From Polytrichum commune (taxonomy: Eukaryota; Streptophyta; Polytrichopsida; Polytrichales; Polytrichaceae): a DNA stretch of 60,000 bases. The notes below the pieces were generated by a model. The model saw nothing but the letters and a program-made list of their open reading frames with translations, did not search any database and was not told the origin of the DNA. This document shows positions 47,531 through 58,440 of the stretch, piece by piece (position 1 is the first letter of the stretch; every line of letters starts with the position of its first letter). Where the stretch lies: positions 30,816,001 through 30,876,000 of the forward strand of contig OX485806.1 in NCBI GenBank assembly GCA_950295325.1, in the 5' to 3' direction. The position numbers were made by a program, and so were the translations under genes.

Positions 47531-48319
47531 ACAAATGTTTTTTGCTACACTAGTTAGGGCCATGCTATGTTTACACATGGTTTATTTTGAAAATGCCCGT
47601 TGGGTTAGCCTCAAACCGGGTCGGGTGGCATGCATTGTAGCCAACCCGGCCCCTTTACCACGGTGTTAGAGGCCACCCCCCGGCTCAATCATGGCCGCCC
47701 GTATCGCCACCCCAAGCCCGTTCTGTGCTTCTCCATCGCCAACAAAAAGTCCCCACCGTCCTACAAGGCAAGCCCCAGCAAGTTTAGACTCCACCGGGCC
47801 GGGCCGGGCCCCGCCCAACTCCTTCTCCTTCTCCTTCTCCGCCTTTTTTTTCCTTTATTTCTGCTCATTGGGGTTTGGACAAGGGTTATGGGACATGTTC
47901 TTGCCGCCCTCTCCTTGTATTTGAGGAGGAATACCTCACATGTATAGGCTGTAGCCATATTTTTTAGCATTCTTCCCATGGGCCGTGGAACAAATATTTT
48001 TTGTACATTGAATCTTAGATGTAGCCAAATTTTGATGTACTTTGGGTTGTATTAGCCACATTTACATCAACAACGTATGAAGTGGGGGCCATATTTCAAC
48101 TCTACGTTGGCAAAACATAGCCACATACACTCGCCCCAAAAAAATTATATATCGCCACATACTCAAACCTTCTATGACATCTAGTCGCATTCGCCATATG
48201 TTAAGTCATCCCACGTGGCCAGCTAGGGCTCCTTCAAGCCAACTCAAATTGCCAAAGAAGCTAGCCAATGGATGGGCCAAGAGCCAATGTAGAGACCCAT
48301 TTCTTTTGAAAAAAAAAAC
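47531..48319 (+). mobile_element. A-tailed insertion inside the LINE copy
   Basis: About 0.8 kb separates QRNNVF (47505) from QRNDMVFNDLQW (48325) of the same LINE frame. The sequence CAAAGGAA(C/T)(A/G)AC..(G)TTTTTA occurs on both sides, about 20 diverged bases. The segment ends in TTTTGAAAAAAAAAACACTG immediately before the second copy. A duplicated target of this length with an A-rich 3' end is the signature of target-primed retroposition, so this is probably a LINE, SINE or processed-transcript copy. Its body has a GC-rich part (47640-47830, with GCCGGGCCGGGCC) and a CTT-rich run. I recognise no coding sequence. Confidence 0.5.
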
Positions 48320-48668
48320 ACTGCAAAGGAATGACATGGTTTTTAATGATTTGCAATGGCCCATTGAGAAAACATGTCAAGTCATTTGGGATGCATTGTA
48401 AGATTGCAGTAGGATTAAGTGGAAACAAACTTGTAGGAACTTGGAAAAGGCCCCTGACGTGGCCTATCAGGACGTCGTTAAAGCTTTCAATTCGAATTGG
48501 GGGGTCAAAGGCCTTATTGTTACCATTAGTAACTTAGTTATTACTTGAAAGGTTAGACCACATAAGGGCATTATTTCTTGATTTCCACTCGGGTTGCGCT
48601 GGTTCGCCCATGTTGGTTATATTTTGGTTCCATTCTTGCAATCAAATTCTCAATTTGTGCCAAAAAAA
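48320..48668 (+). pseudogene. LINE C-terminal tail remnant
   Basis: LQRNDMVFNDLQWPIEKTCQ, then APDVAYQDVVKAFNSNWGVK and VTISNLVIT follow in order with stops between. They align with the minus-strand translation of 540-870 (PDIAYQDVLKGFDS and CSNLTVTQKVSP). This establishes the common family. Confidence 0.8.
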
Positions 48669-50566
48669 TATTTCGAGTTCATTTGGTGGAGATGATTGAA
48701 AAACATTTGTTTCAAGCATATGAATGTAGTCAACCTTCACATGTGTGCTTTGTAAGTCAACTCTGTTCAAATTTTATACTCTGTGATACATATTCAATTG
48801 AGGTCATAATCTTTTTGGGGCTAAGAACTCCCAAAGATGGTCATGATGCAAAGGCATGGGCCATCGTATGCTACAAAATCTCTATATATATGTTGTGAAT
48901 GACTTAGGATTATAGGAACTCACTTTTATCTACTTTGCCTTCTAGCTAGCTAGTATTGTCCTCTTGTTTCATTAGTCTCACAACCAAATAAAATATTGTG
49001 GAGATTGTAAAAAAAAGGGTTGCATTATTTGCTTAAGCACAAACGCACGACAATAGCTTCTTACAAGAATGCATGGTCTTTAAAGTTCACTCATTGTCCT
49101 ACCATTGTATAAGACTTGACGCATAATTTTGAATAGCACTTCTCTTTTGGGGAATCTTTTTGGGATCTTTTTTGCATCTTCCACTAGTACTCTTGTGATT
49201 TCCCCTTTGTATTTGTTAGTAAATGGTGTCCCACTTTGTGACCGTTATAAAGGACTCCTTGTTGCCCACTATGGGACACAAATTTCATTTCACCAAATGT
49301 GCAAAGCCAAACTCCTTCTACACATCCCATGCTCCAAGGTAAATTAGTAGCCTATTTTCCACGGAGTTTTATTGGTGAACTTCTATCGGGATCGGGCTCT
49401 TAGATATCCACTTCTTACTTTTCTTCTTTTGTAGACGCCTTTGTTGTAATTTGTTACTCCCCATTGGAGATACTCTTCATTTTATTGAGAAATCCTTCTT
49501 CTTATGTGTATTTCTTCATATCATCAACATGAAAGTCACACTCGGGGAGGTCACTTCTTTAGAATAAGCATACACATGCGATAACAAAGTATTTTATGGG
49601 GGGTTATTATCTACTAGAATAAAATTTAAGGCATGCTAATCTTCAAAATATGGTAAAATGTTGTGATTGTTAGCTCCCTATGGATAGTTATAAATTATTA
49701 AATGATTGATTCAACGCTACCCTATATTACTTATATGTAAAAAAAACAAAAAAAACAAAAAAAAATCCCCAAATACCTCAAAGTCTTGAAAGTGTGTGAT
49801 TAACTAGAAGCCTTGCAAGACGGACATGTACTAAAATAAAGAGAACAAGCAAACTCTAGAGTTAAGGGTTTATGGTTTGAAATCACATGCAAGCCTGATG
49901 CAAAGCAACATGACAGTAGTATACATTAACAACAACAATGAATTGCATGTATGCATCTTAAACAATATAAGTTGTAATTATTAACAATGAAAAATTATGC
50001 CGTAGTTATGGAGACCTTGATGTCATGCTTCAAGGCTACCTATATGTGTCTAAAAGTCATGACTACAAGGTTCCCACATGCCCCACAAAAACCTATATAT
50101 TATGTAGCTACATAAATTTACAAAACACTTGCAATATATAGTAATAGCTGCCACAATGACACACAAGATCCAAAAATGTTTGCTCTAATCACAATGTCAA
50201 TTGAAGAAGCCATATCCAAACAAAATTTGATAAGATGGATGAGAATTCTACACAATCAACACAAGGGACCACATCGATTAAGACAAGGGATTACAACATT
50301 TGCAAACAACATATCCTCTACAAAACATACATAACTGAACTTGATCTATGTGAGCCCAAAATCAGGCCCACACATGCTCTCAACCCTTTAAAGAACTAAA
50401 AACTTAAGCTTGATTTTTTCAACAAGATATTAAAACATAAAAAGAGTGATGTAGTTAGCCCACACCGGTGTTATGTTAAGTTACAGTTTTTAGTAATTAG
50501 TGGATAGTGATTTGGTTGTTTAGAAGGTAGCAGGAATTAGTGGTGCTTAAGGCAAGAGGGCCAAAT
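48669..50566. other. Intergenic, nothing recognised
   Basis: AT-rich with A runs near 49738-49763. No frame of note and no repeat match found. Confidence 0.5.
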
Positions 50567-51720
50567 TCAGGGTTTTAGTGTTAGATTGGGGACCTTGATT
50601 GTCCATTTTAGGAAAGGGTGAGGGAGCTGGGAGGTAGTCGGCCTCATTGGACTCGGGCACTGTTCATTTTGGGCGTTGGCTCTAACTGCCCTAGAGAAAT
50701 CCGGGAAAGAGGAAGCAGCGGTTGGAACAACAGGGTGCGGCAGAGGAGGAGACCGCTCTCTCTCTGTAAGAAACCAGGGGAATGACAACATGAGCGCGAG
50801 AGAGAGGGTTGGGGAATGGCCTGCTTCCTCGGATCTGTGTGAGGAGGCTGATGCAGGGGCCGACGAAGGGAGTTTTTGGGGCAGTCTGTTGGGATGACTA
50901 GGTGACATTGTATGGCGGAATATGCTGGCTGACTGTGGCAGCTTGAGTTTCAATTCGAAGGTAGGAGGTCCGAGGTCGAGGGTTGGTGGAAGCTCTTCCG
51001 CTAGCGCAGGAGGACTGAACATAGGTAGCGGCCTCGAGCTTGAAGGGTAAAAGTGCACTCGCACTCTGTGGCTGTTGCCTCCCCAAGGCAAACCAACAAA
51101 TGTTGGGTGGACGTAGAAGAAGGGAGGAGGTATCAGTGAGGAGCCGAACCAATACTGGAGGGATCCAGAGAGGTGGCTGACATCCTCGCAGAGTTGATTG
51201 GATCGTTTGCATTGGCATTATGGCATCACGCAATGAGGTATGAGATTATGTGCGAAAGCGCTGATTCAAGGGTGAACTGCCAATTAGGAGGGCGACCGTG
51301 ATTCGTGAACCAGGAGTGCGGAGCTCTACTGGGTGACAAACGTGCTTGAATTGTTCTGGATTCAGCTTAAAAGTGGAACCAGGGGAAGCAACAGGTGGGG
51401 TGAATCCCAATGTGCGCATTTAGAGCCGCAGTTGCATAAGGAGGAGAGGGGAATTGATAGCATCTCCTGGTTGGGTCAAGCCCTCAGAGAGCAGGTGGGA
51501 GCTGATGCACAAAGGGCAAGTGCCGCCGCACACAGAGCCTGGGGGGTCGCATCTGTGGTATACTCGGCATTAGCTGGAGGTGACGGCCTATGACGGCTGA
51601 CGGGCGATGACGGGAGCCTGCAGACCAGCAGAGGCTGCAAGCTGGGAATGTTCGAACCCTGGAAGGCAGTCACATTCCGACTGGCCGATTGGGCTCACCG
51701 GGCTGAATAGTGTGAAGTAG
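50567..51720. other. Unexplained GC-rich island
   Basis: About 1.15 kb of clearly higher GC content and purine-rich plus strand (GGGAGG, GAGGAGG, GGTGGGG words), bounded on both sides by AT-rich DNA. It carries open frames on both strands (174 codons minus at 50567-51091; 111 codons minus at 50898-51233; 86 codons plus at 51333-51593), none with a recognisable domain and partly overlapping each other. It resembles the leader of the zinc-finger gene in composition. It could be the 5' exon of an unannotated or non-coding transcript, a retrocopy of a leader, or a GC-rich transposon piece. TTGTTATTCCTGCAG at 51900-51914 would be a usable acceptor downstream. Confidence 0.35.
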
Positions 51721-54700
51721 AGGTAGTTTTAAGTAAGTAGGGCCAGAAGTTGAGATGATTAAGCATTGATTGAATTTTAAGTAGTAAGGGTAGGAGTGGC
51801 ACTAGCATCAATGTGGACTAGAACAGGCCCTCTAGTGGGATAGAGAGGGAAAAGAACTAGAGTAAGGTGAAAAGTGACATTGGATTGTGATACAAGCATT
51901 TGTTATTCCTGCAGTGGGATTTCCATGTTATCAATCAAAGCATGCAAGTACTGTGCTATTCACCAGTGTGAGAAATTGGTAAAGGGTTGTAGTGATTGAA
52001 TTTGTGTTCATGTGGGTCATAGGCCTCCCCCCGGACTACGACGCTTAAGGGGTGGGGGTTTGTGGCTGACAATCTCATCACAATCATTCCTAAAACAATG
52101 CTTAATACAATAAAAAAACCCAATACTATCAAAACAAAGAGTGTTGATAAAAGGTCCTAAAATCCATAAATCTTGAATTCAATCAACACTAGAAGACAAA
52201 CTAATGTAGTGACAATAACTAAGTGATCAATTCACTTCAAACCAGGCTCCAATTTCTCAAGTGAGCCTAACTCAAATCCCTCCCCACACACACCAAAATC
52301 CAAAAATCTCGATTTTATTGCACACTAGAAGAAAAACTAATGTGACACATGGGATGGTAGGTTTCATAATTGAAGATTAAGAGAGTGGGGTGACAAAGGC
52401 CCAACCCCCTTGAAACCCTAGGATACATCCGTAGTTTGGGTTTTTGCTATACTCTAAAACAACCCAAGGAAAATAACTCAAGGAACTAGGTCTCAAGGAA
52501 TACCGAGTTAATGTCTAAATTATCAATGTCACATTGGATTGAGGATTCTAATAACAATCTAGGTCATTTAATCCTTCATTCCTTCTTCATTGGGCTTAAT
52601 CTCCACTCTTATTTTTCATTAGTGTTTCCTTAGTCATGTATGAGTTTGTCCTATATGATAACTTCAATAACTTATTTTCATGCATTCTAATTCAGTCATA
52701 AAGCTCTCTAGCTTTGGCAATCATCCTTTGTATCTTGGCAATAGTCTTCTGATGGATTTTCATCTTATTGGCCTTAGTATATTCTTCCTTAATTAAAACA
52801 ATCATTTAATTCAAATGATCATAATTTAAATTGCATTGCTCAAAGGATTAATTCCTTATCTTGGTTCCTTTTACCTTGTCCTTATAAACTCATCTCATTC
52901 ATGAATCATCACACATATAGCATCTTGAATTGCAATCTATACACATATTAGAATAAACAAATATATACATGTTATATTCCTTCATTAGCACAAAGCTCGA
53001 TTAGCCTATTATTTATCACGCTAGTGAAACAAGTTTAATATTTCATCAAATTCATAATCCAGTCTCTAGGCTTTGGGATTGTAGACTTGCATCCTCGGCT
53101 ATCAACAACCCTAGCCTTTCTAATTTCTTTTCATTCCATTCTACATTGTAATTCATCACATCGTTCAACATGAGGGCTTCAATTCTTTCATTTATGCTAG
53201 TCATCTCAACATTCCACTCACCCTCGGGCTTACAACCTTCTAAAGTCCTCACCTCTCACAAACTATTGACATTCTCTCATGGCTATGGCTTTTTATGCTT
53301 TCGTAGCTTAACTCTCTAACTAAGCTCTTTGGCTTCCTCTCTCAAGAACTCGAGACTATTGCCTCACTTTCTTTTTGTAAAGTTAACATCAATTTATTGC
53401 TTAACATCACAAAAAATTGTATCACACTCGGTTGATTTGTTTCTTCTGCCACATCCTTTAACTTTAGATTTCCACACACATTGTTTATTTCATTTCAGAT
53501 TCAGTCTTTCAATCACTTGTTCTATCACTAGCACTTCTTTCACTTAAAGTCCCACTTTGGTTATTTGGATTGCGATGTTGTGGATGAATCTACAAAAATT
53601 CCATGTATGATTCCATGCAACATAACTAATGGTAGGGTGGCATAAATACGTGCATAAATACATCATTTTAGAACATTAAGTAATTATATAGAGCTTTTAG
53701 ATCATGCCATGGAGGTAAATAACCCTCACACAAATGACCCATAGCCGCACATGGTGCACAAAACTCCTATAGAGTGATCTACCCGAGGTTGCAACCATGT
53801 AGCATTCAATTTTTCTTGCACGTGTTGTTAATATATTATTGTTGTTTTGTTATGGATTAACGTCAACCTGTGTCAAAATTCCAATGTTATGATATATGGT
53901 ATAGCTTACAAACAAAGTAGAATCTATCAAATAAACTCGTGTTGTAAAATGTATTTACCTATAGGGTCTTGAAAAATACCTCAAAGTACCATATTTATCT
54001 ACTATTAGGGTGTCAATTATCAATAAATATATGTAAATTGCCCATCTTCAACTAACCCTTTGACCGCATGTGGTTTACGAAAGTATATAGTGGTGATTTG
54101 GTGAAATGCTTGTTGATGATCATTTCATGTCATCTTTGCCCCATCTTTGCGTTCCAATTTGTTCTTCTTCGAGAACTCGTTTCTTTTGTAGCTCATCAAC
54201 AATTTGTGGCCTTGGCTACCCTCTTGAGCTTCTCTACTTATGGTTCCACATGTTTCCTCTCATTACCTTTGTTACATCAAATTGGGTTGATGTTGGTTAC
54301 CTACCTTGGCAATCACACCATCGTCTATAGTGGATCACCCTCACCCATCAATGCAAACCCAACCCCCAAATCGGAGCCTCTCTAAATCCAAACACTGAAA
54401 GGTCACAAAAGTTTACCAAAGGCATGTCTCAACATTGAAGCTTTGAGCATTATGTGTGACAATGTTCGAAGTTGTAACTCTTGGCTTTTGTCTCATTATT
54501 ACTAACCCTACGTGGATTACAATAATGATTAAGCATGTTTGTGGCATTGCATGATTCTAAACCCCGGCCACGAGCATTCAAAGCTCAAACTCAAAGGTAA
54601 GGCCAACTACTTGAAGAATTGAAGCTATGCAAGGCGGCCACATCACACACAATGCAAATTGTAGCGCTAATCTCCAAGAATCAATACCTCACACGTCACA

Positions 54701-54799
54701 CCATGCATGCCAACTTGGCCACACCATCATCGTTCATGCGGCAAGTTATATCGTCCATGAGTCCAATTGTCGTTTTGACGTTTTGGGTGTAATACTCCG
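51721..54799. other. Intergenic, nothing recognised
   Basis: Three kilobases of AT-rich DNA. The minus-strand frame 53052-53252 (INERIEALMLNDVMNYNVEW) has a helical look but no known family. No transposon termini found. Confidence 0.45.
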
Positions 54800-55066
54800 A
54801 GGAAAATTGGGAATATGAACCTTATGGCAGGACACCAATGTCCCAAATAGATCGGAGCCTCCATAATGATTGGTTGTGTGGTTGTAAGTGATCGAAAATA
54901 AAAACCAACTTTGAACATCAAAGCATGTATAAGACATCGAGATAATCTCAACGCCGTTTTGATCGCCTTCAAATGGTTGTTTCTGACGTCGACACGGGCT
55001 TTATGATTTAACCGGTGTATTATGGTGTCCGGCCATAAGGTTCGTATATCAAACCTCGAACCCTAC
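54800..55066. mobile_element. Inverted-repeat element (MITE-like)
   Basis: GAACCTTATGGCAGGACACCA (54818-54838) is the inverted match of TGGTGTCCGGCCATAAGGTTC (55033-55053) with one mismatch. Weaker pairing continues outward into GAGGAAAATTGGGAATAT and ATATCAAACCTCG. The arms enclose about 190 bases. No target duplication found. Confidence 0.5.
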
Positions 55067-56089
55067 ATGTGCATATGTATGCCCTCCTCAACAATAAGTT
55101 TTCTTGCCATACCACTTCATAATAGGTGTTGGTGACTTTAGGGCACGCGTATGCGTCACACATTGCCCTACGGTTGAATCCTTATTTGTTATAAAATCAT
55201 AAAGCCATGTAATTATGTGCAATGATGTTGCATGGAGCCATGAGAGAATGGGGTGGGAACCCAAAACCCACGGTAACTCACTTGATCTCACTCAACTACA
55301 AAATTGGTTAGATCATCTACTAATCACAAGTCAATTGACTAAGCCATGCATGGGCTAATTGAGTTGTAAGGCCAACCAATCATGCCCATAAAATTGTAGG
55401 TTGAAATCCTCTAAAGGTATTCCACATTGTTCAGCATAATGAACATTGAATTGTAATATTTATGATATTATAGTGTTATCAAATAAAACTTGCCAAAAAT
55501 TGCCTTGCATCTATGATAGTATTTTCTATGTGTTACGATTGCCTTGCTCTCATTGACCCCTCGTGACACATGTTGTATTTGTATGGGCATTCTACAACTA
55601 CTAAAGATTATTTACATGTTAGACACGAGTTAATTAAAAAATTGGAGCAAGTGCCATGCATTGTATTCCACTAGTTGGAACCTCTATAAAATCCCATGCA
55701 TCAACTCAAAAATTCATGTTTAATGCACCAAGGCGTCAAACGTGCTTCTCACCTATGGTAATGACTTGAAATTGCTAATGTTGAACATAGTCATGCCAGT
55801 GCGACGACATTTGTTGTTAGGCCCTTTTACATTTTGAGCATGAGAGTTCACATTGAAAGAGCATTCATCCAAAGCACAAACTTGAAAACAAAACAACACC
55901 ATAATTCACTCAAGTGACGACATCAAAATCTTCTTATTCCTCCCTCCCTTCCCCCCCCCCCCCTTTTCCAATGCACAAACTTTCAAAGTCTTTGTCAAGC
56001 TCCAACAATTCAAGTAAGTGTAAAGTGGCCATGTAATATCAAAGAGGGAATTGGTACTAAAGAAAAAGGAGCTCAAGTCTAACCAAAGA
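55067..56089. other. Intergenic, nothing recognised
   Basis: AT-rich with a C homopolymer run at 55950-55963. The minus-strand frame across 55906-56370 is treated under the next element. Confidence 0.5.
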
Positions 56090-56371
56090 ATGCTTGAAAT
56101 CCCATTGGCTTGGGACCCACAATATGAGAGCTCGGACTCGTAACATTCCAATGCGACCTTCACAAGGTAGCTAAGGATTTTGATTGTAACCTTTGGAGAA
56201 ATGACTAAGAGTTTGTCATACTCAACTCCACATTGGTTCTGTTGAGGCTCCATGTAAGCATTATAATCTTGATAAAAGGTCCTTGAAAAAATCAAGGGTA
56301 AAGTGGAGTTACGAATGTTGAGAATTCGAGCTCTCGTTTTGTGGGCCCCAAGGCCAATTGGCTTTGACATA
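56090..56371. repeat. Imperfect inverted repeat
   Basis: Arms 56090-56166 and 56294-56371 are inverted copies at roughly 70 percent identity. Each contains GAGCTCTC or GAGAGCTC near its centre and a GGG(C/T)CCCAAG(G)CCAAT block. The 154-codon minus-strand frame that spans it is probably a by-product. It may be an old MITE. Confidence 0.5.
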
Positions 56372-56812
56372 GTCTTTGACTTGTCATGCTTTCCCCTTTA
56401 CCCCCCCCCCCCCTCTTCCCTTTTTGATATCTCACTTTGAGCACAACCACTTCACACTTCCTCCAACTATTGAGAGCTCGTAGACTAGTCAACTTCAATA
56501 GTATTAGCATTGGATGAAAGCTCATGAAATTCATGTATCAAACCCCTAGAATAGGCAAGTTCGAGTATTCAATCTGAACACAAATGTGCCAAGAGGGTCA
56601 TCAACAAATCGACCAAGATTAATTTGATAATCTAAGTGAAAAGCGGAATTGGGATGAACATGCTTGCCTATTGGTTCTCAGTCAACATGACTGATTTTCT
56701 CCTTGAGAGATATGTAAATCCTTTATTCTTCTGTAATTAATCAACAACAAAGAGGAACTCTTATGGGCAAATGTGACCCCTTCCATTTAGCTTGTCCTCG
56801 TGTTGAGGGAGT

Positions 56813-56858
<46 letters not shown>

Positions 56859-57444
56859 CGCATGAGTGATGTGAATGTTGTTAAATTACTGGCAACATAA
56901 CATTGGTCAGCAACCTTAGAGATTTCCATGCCCAACTATGAGTTCAACTTGATATTGTAGCAACTTGCAAGGGGAAAGCTGCAAATTCTCATCACATAAT
57001 CACTTTATTCCATGGTCCATGGAACTCATGGTAGTTGCTAACTAATGTTATGAGAATACTCATGTAATGAAATATGTATTAGACAAGTGTTGGCCCGCGC
57101 TAGACATTGGCTTGACGACTATATCATTGAATGAAAATATATACTAAAAAGAAAAAAGAAAATATAACCTAATGATTGTCAATGATACTTTGAATCTCTT
57201 CTTGAGAATTAAAGTTATTGTGAGACAATTCTAAAAGCTTTCCAATCTTGATGTTCTTGATGTTGTTGCGTTAGGTTGAGTTAGTGACATGATAGCTTTA
57301 TTCCTATGTGCCAAGGCGGTCACTTTATCACGGGCCATCCTTGCAATTTGTTCCAATACACAAAATTTTATTTGGTTGGCAAAAAACTTATATGTATATT
57401 TTTATCATAAATTTTATTTGGCATAATAGTACATGACACTAAAT
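56372..57444. other. Intergenic with simple repeats
   Basis: It contains a C run (56400-56413) and the long CT microsatellite. No gene is recognised. Confidence 0.5.
56815..56856. repeat. CT microsatellite, 21 units
   Basis: An uninterrupted TC dinucleotide run of 42 bases, the longest pure microsatellite in the window. Confidence 0.97.
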
Positions 57445-58056
57445 GGGTGCAAGCATGGTAAAGTGGACCAAAAAAGTGCTCTTGTATACTAAAACCATAA
57501 TTTTTTTGGCCAAAGGCCTAAAAGTAGTAGCAAAGAGTTATTTAAATTGGAATTTTTTTTATGATGACCTCTATTGTTGTGTTAATTACTCAAATGTAGA
57601 ATATCAAGTTGAGATCTTCAATACTTAGCATCAAAAGTGATGCTCAAAAACAAATGGTTGAGTCTGGTTTTGGATGTAGATTTCATGACCTTAACTATTT
57701 TGAAGTTAGAATTTTTTTTATTCCTTGAATTCATTATCTACTTGAGGGCATCACCACAAAACTTTGTAAAAAACCATCAATTTAATGTAATTTTATCATA
57801 TTTTAAACAAATTTTAGACAGTCACTTATTCAATATCACCTACTTGCACGCCACTTGCACTGTCTTCTAAAATAGGTAGACTTTTCTTGGGATTCTTTTT
57901 GTCATCATAAATTGCTTGGCTTTGTAGATCAAGATGTTTTTAAAATGTCTATGGTTTATTTCTTCACAAAATTCAAAGTTAGTACATAAAATTGAATCAC
58001 TTTCACTTAACACTAGGCAGGGATCAGGAGTTGTCCACTTTACCGTGCTTGGACCC
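57445..58056. mobile_element. MITE with CAAGCATGGTAAAGTGGAC ends, copy 1
   Basis: The left end, GGGTGCAAGCATGGTAAAGT followed by GGAC, is mirrored at the right by GTCCACTTTACCGTGCTTGG followed by ACCC, with two mismatches in 24 bases. The 612-bp body has no coding capacity. The first 110 bases match the 155-bp element at 27365-27519, so the two are long and short members of one family. No clear target duplication (AAAT lies next to both ends but in an AT-rich context). Confidence 0.75.
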
Positions 58057-58253
58057 AAATATAATATTTATTGTAGTCATATTCTAGTAGAAGAGCATGC
58101 AGCGGTTGCATATTTACTTTTTGGGACAATTTTGCAAGACTTATTCTCCTACCGGTTGAAATATCTTGACATGTTTTGTGTAACCGAGAGACTTTGAAGG
58201 TATAGATACAACTTCCATACAACTTACACATTATAAGTTGAATGGTACATTGT

Positions 58254-58440
58254 TTATGGTATAAAGTGTTACTTACTATTTGAAACTATGCAAGGTCATA
58301 TCTCCTAGTTATAGAATAAATGTTTTACCAAAAAGGGTTAAATAGGTTGTATGGACTTTACTTCATGAGAACTTACATTCTTAGCAAAATGTGAGAGCAT
58401 TGCGTAACCCCATATAGTAAGTGACACTAAATATCATAAA
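58254..58440. mobile_element. MITE type A, diverged short copy
   Basis: The left part, TAAAGTGTTACTTACTATTTG, and the right part, ATAGTAAGTGACACTAAATA, are inverted repeats of each other and match the subterminal arms of the element at 145-369. The GCATTGC(G/A)TAA word next to the right arm also matches. The outermost AGTGTAGT is missing. Confidence 0.65.

Larger units (their letters stand above)
46985..48668 (+). mobile_element. Decayed L1-type LINE, copy 2 (3' part), interrupted
   Basis: Plus-strand copy of the LINE family at 535-3075, retaining only the C-terminal zinc-binding region and 3' end. It ends in CTCAATTTGTGCCAAAAAAA (48648-48667), matching copy 1 (CAATTTGTGC on the minus strand near 555). 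A segment of about 0.8 kb separates its two halves and is described separately. Confidence 0.85.

Noticed and set aside
50567-51091. 174-codon minus-strand frame
   Set aside because: It lies in the GC-rich island, is proline/serine-rich, and overlaps another frame on the same strand. No recognisable domain; not called as a gene.
55906-56370. 154-codon minus-strand frame
   Set aside because: It spans an imperfect inverted repeat and a C homopolymer run. The translation shows no domain and is likely a chance frame.
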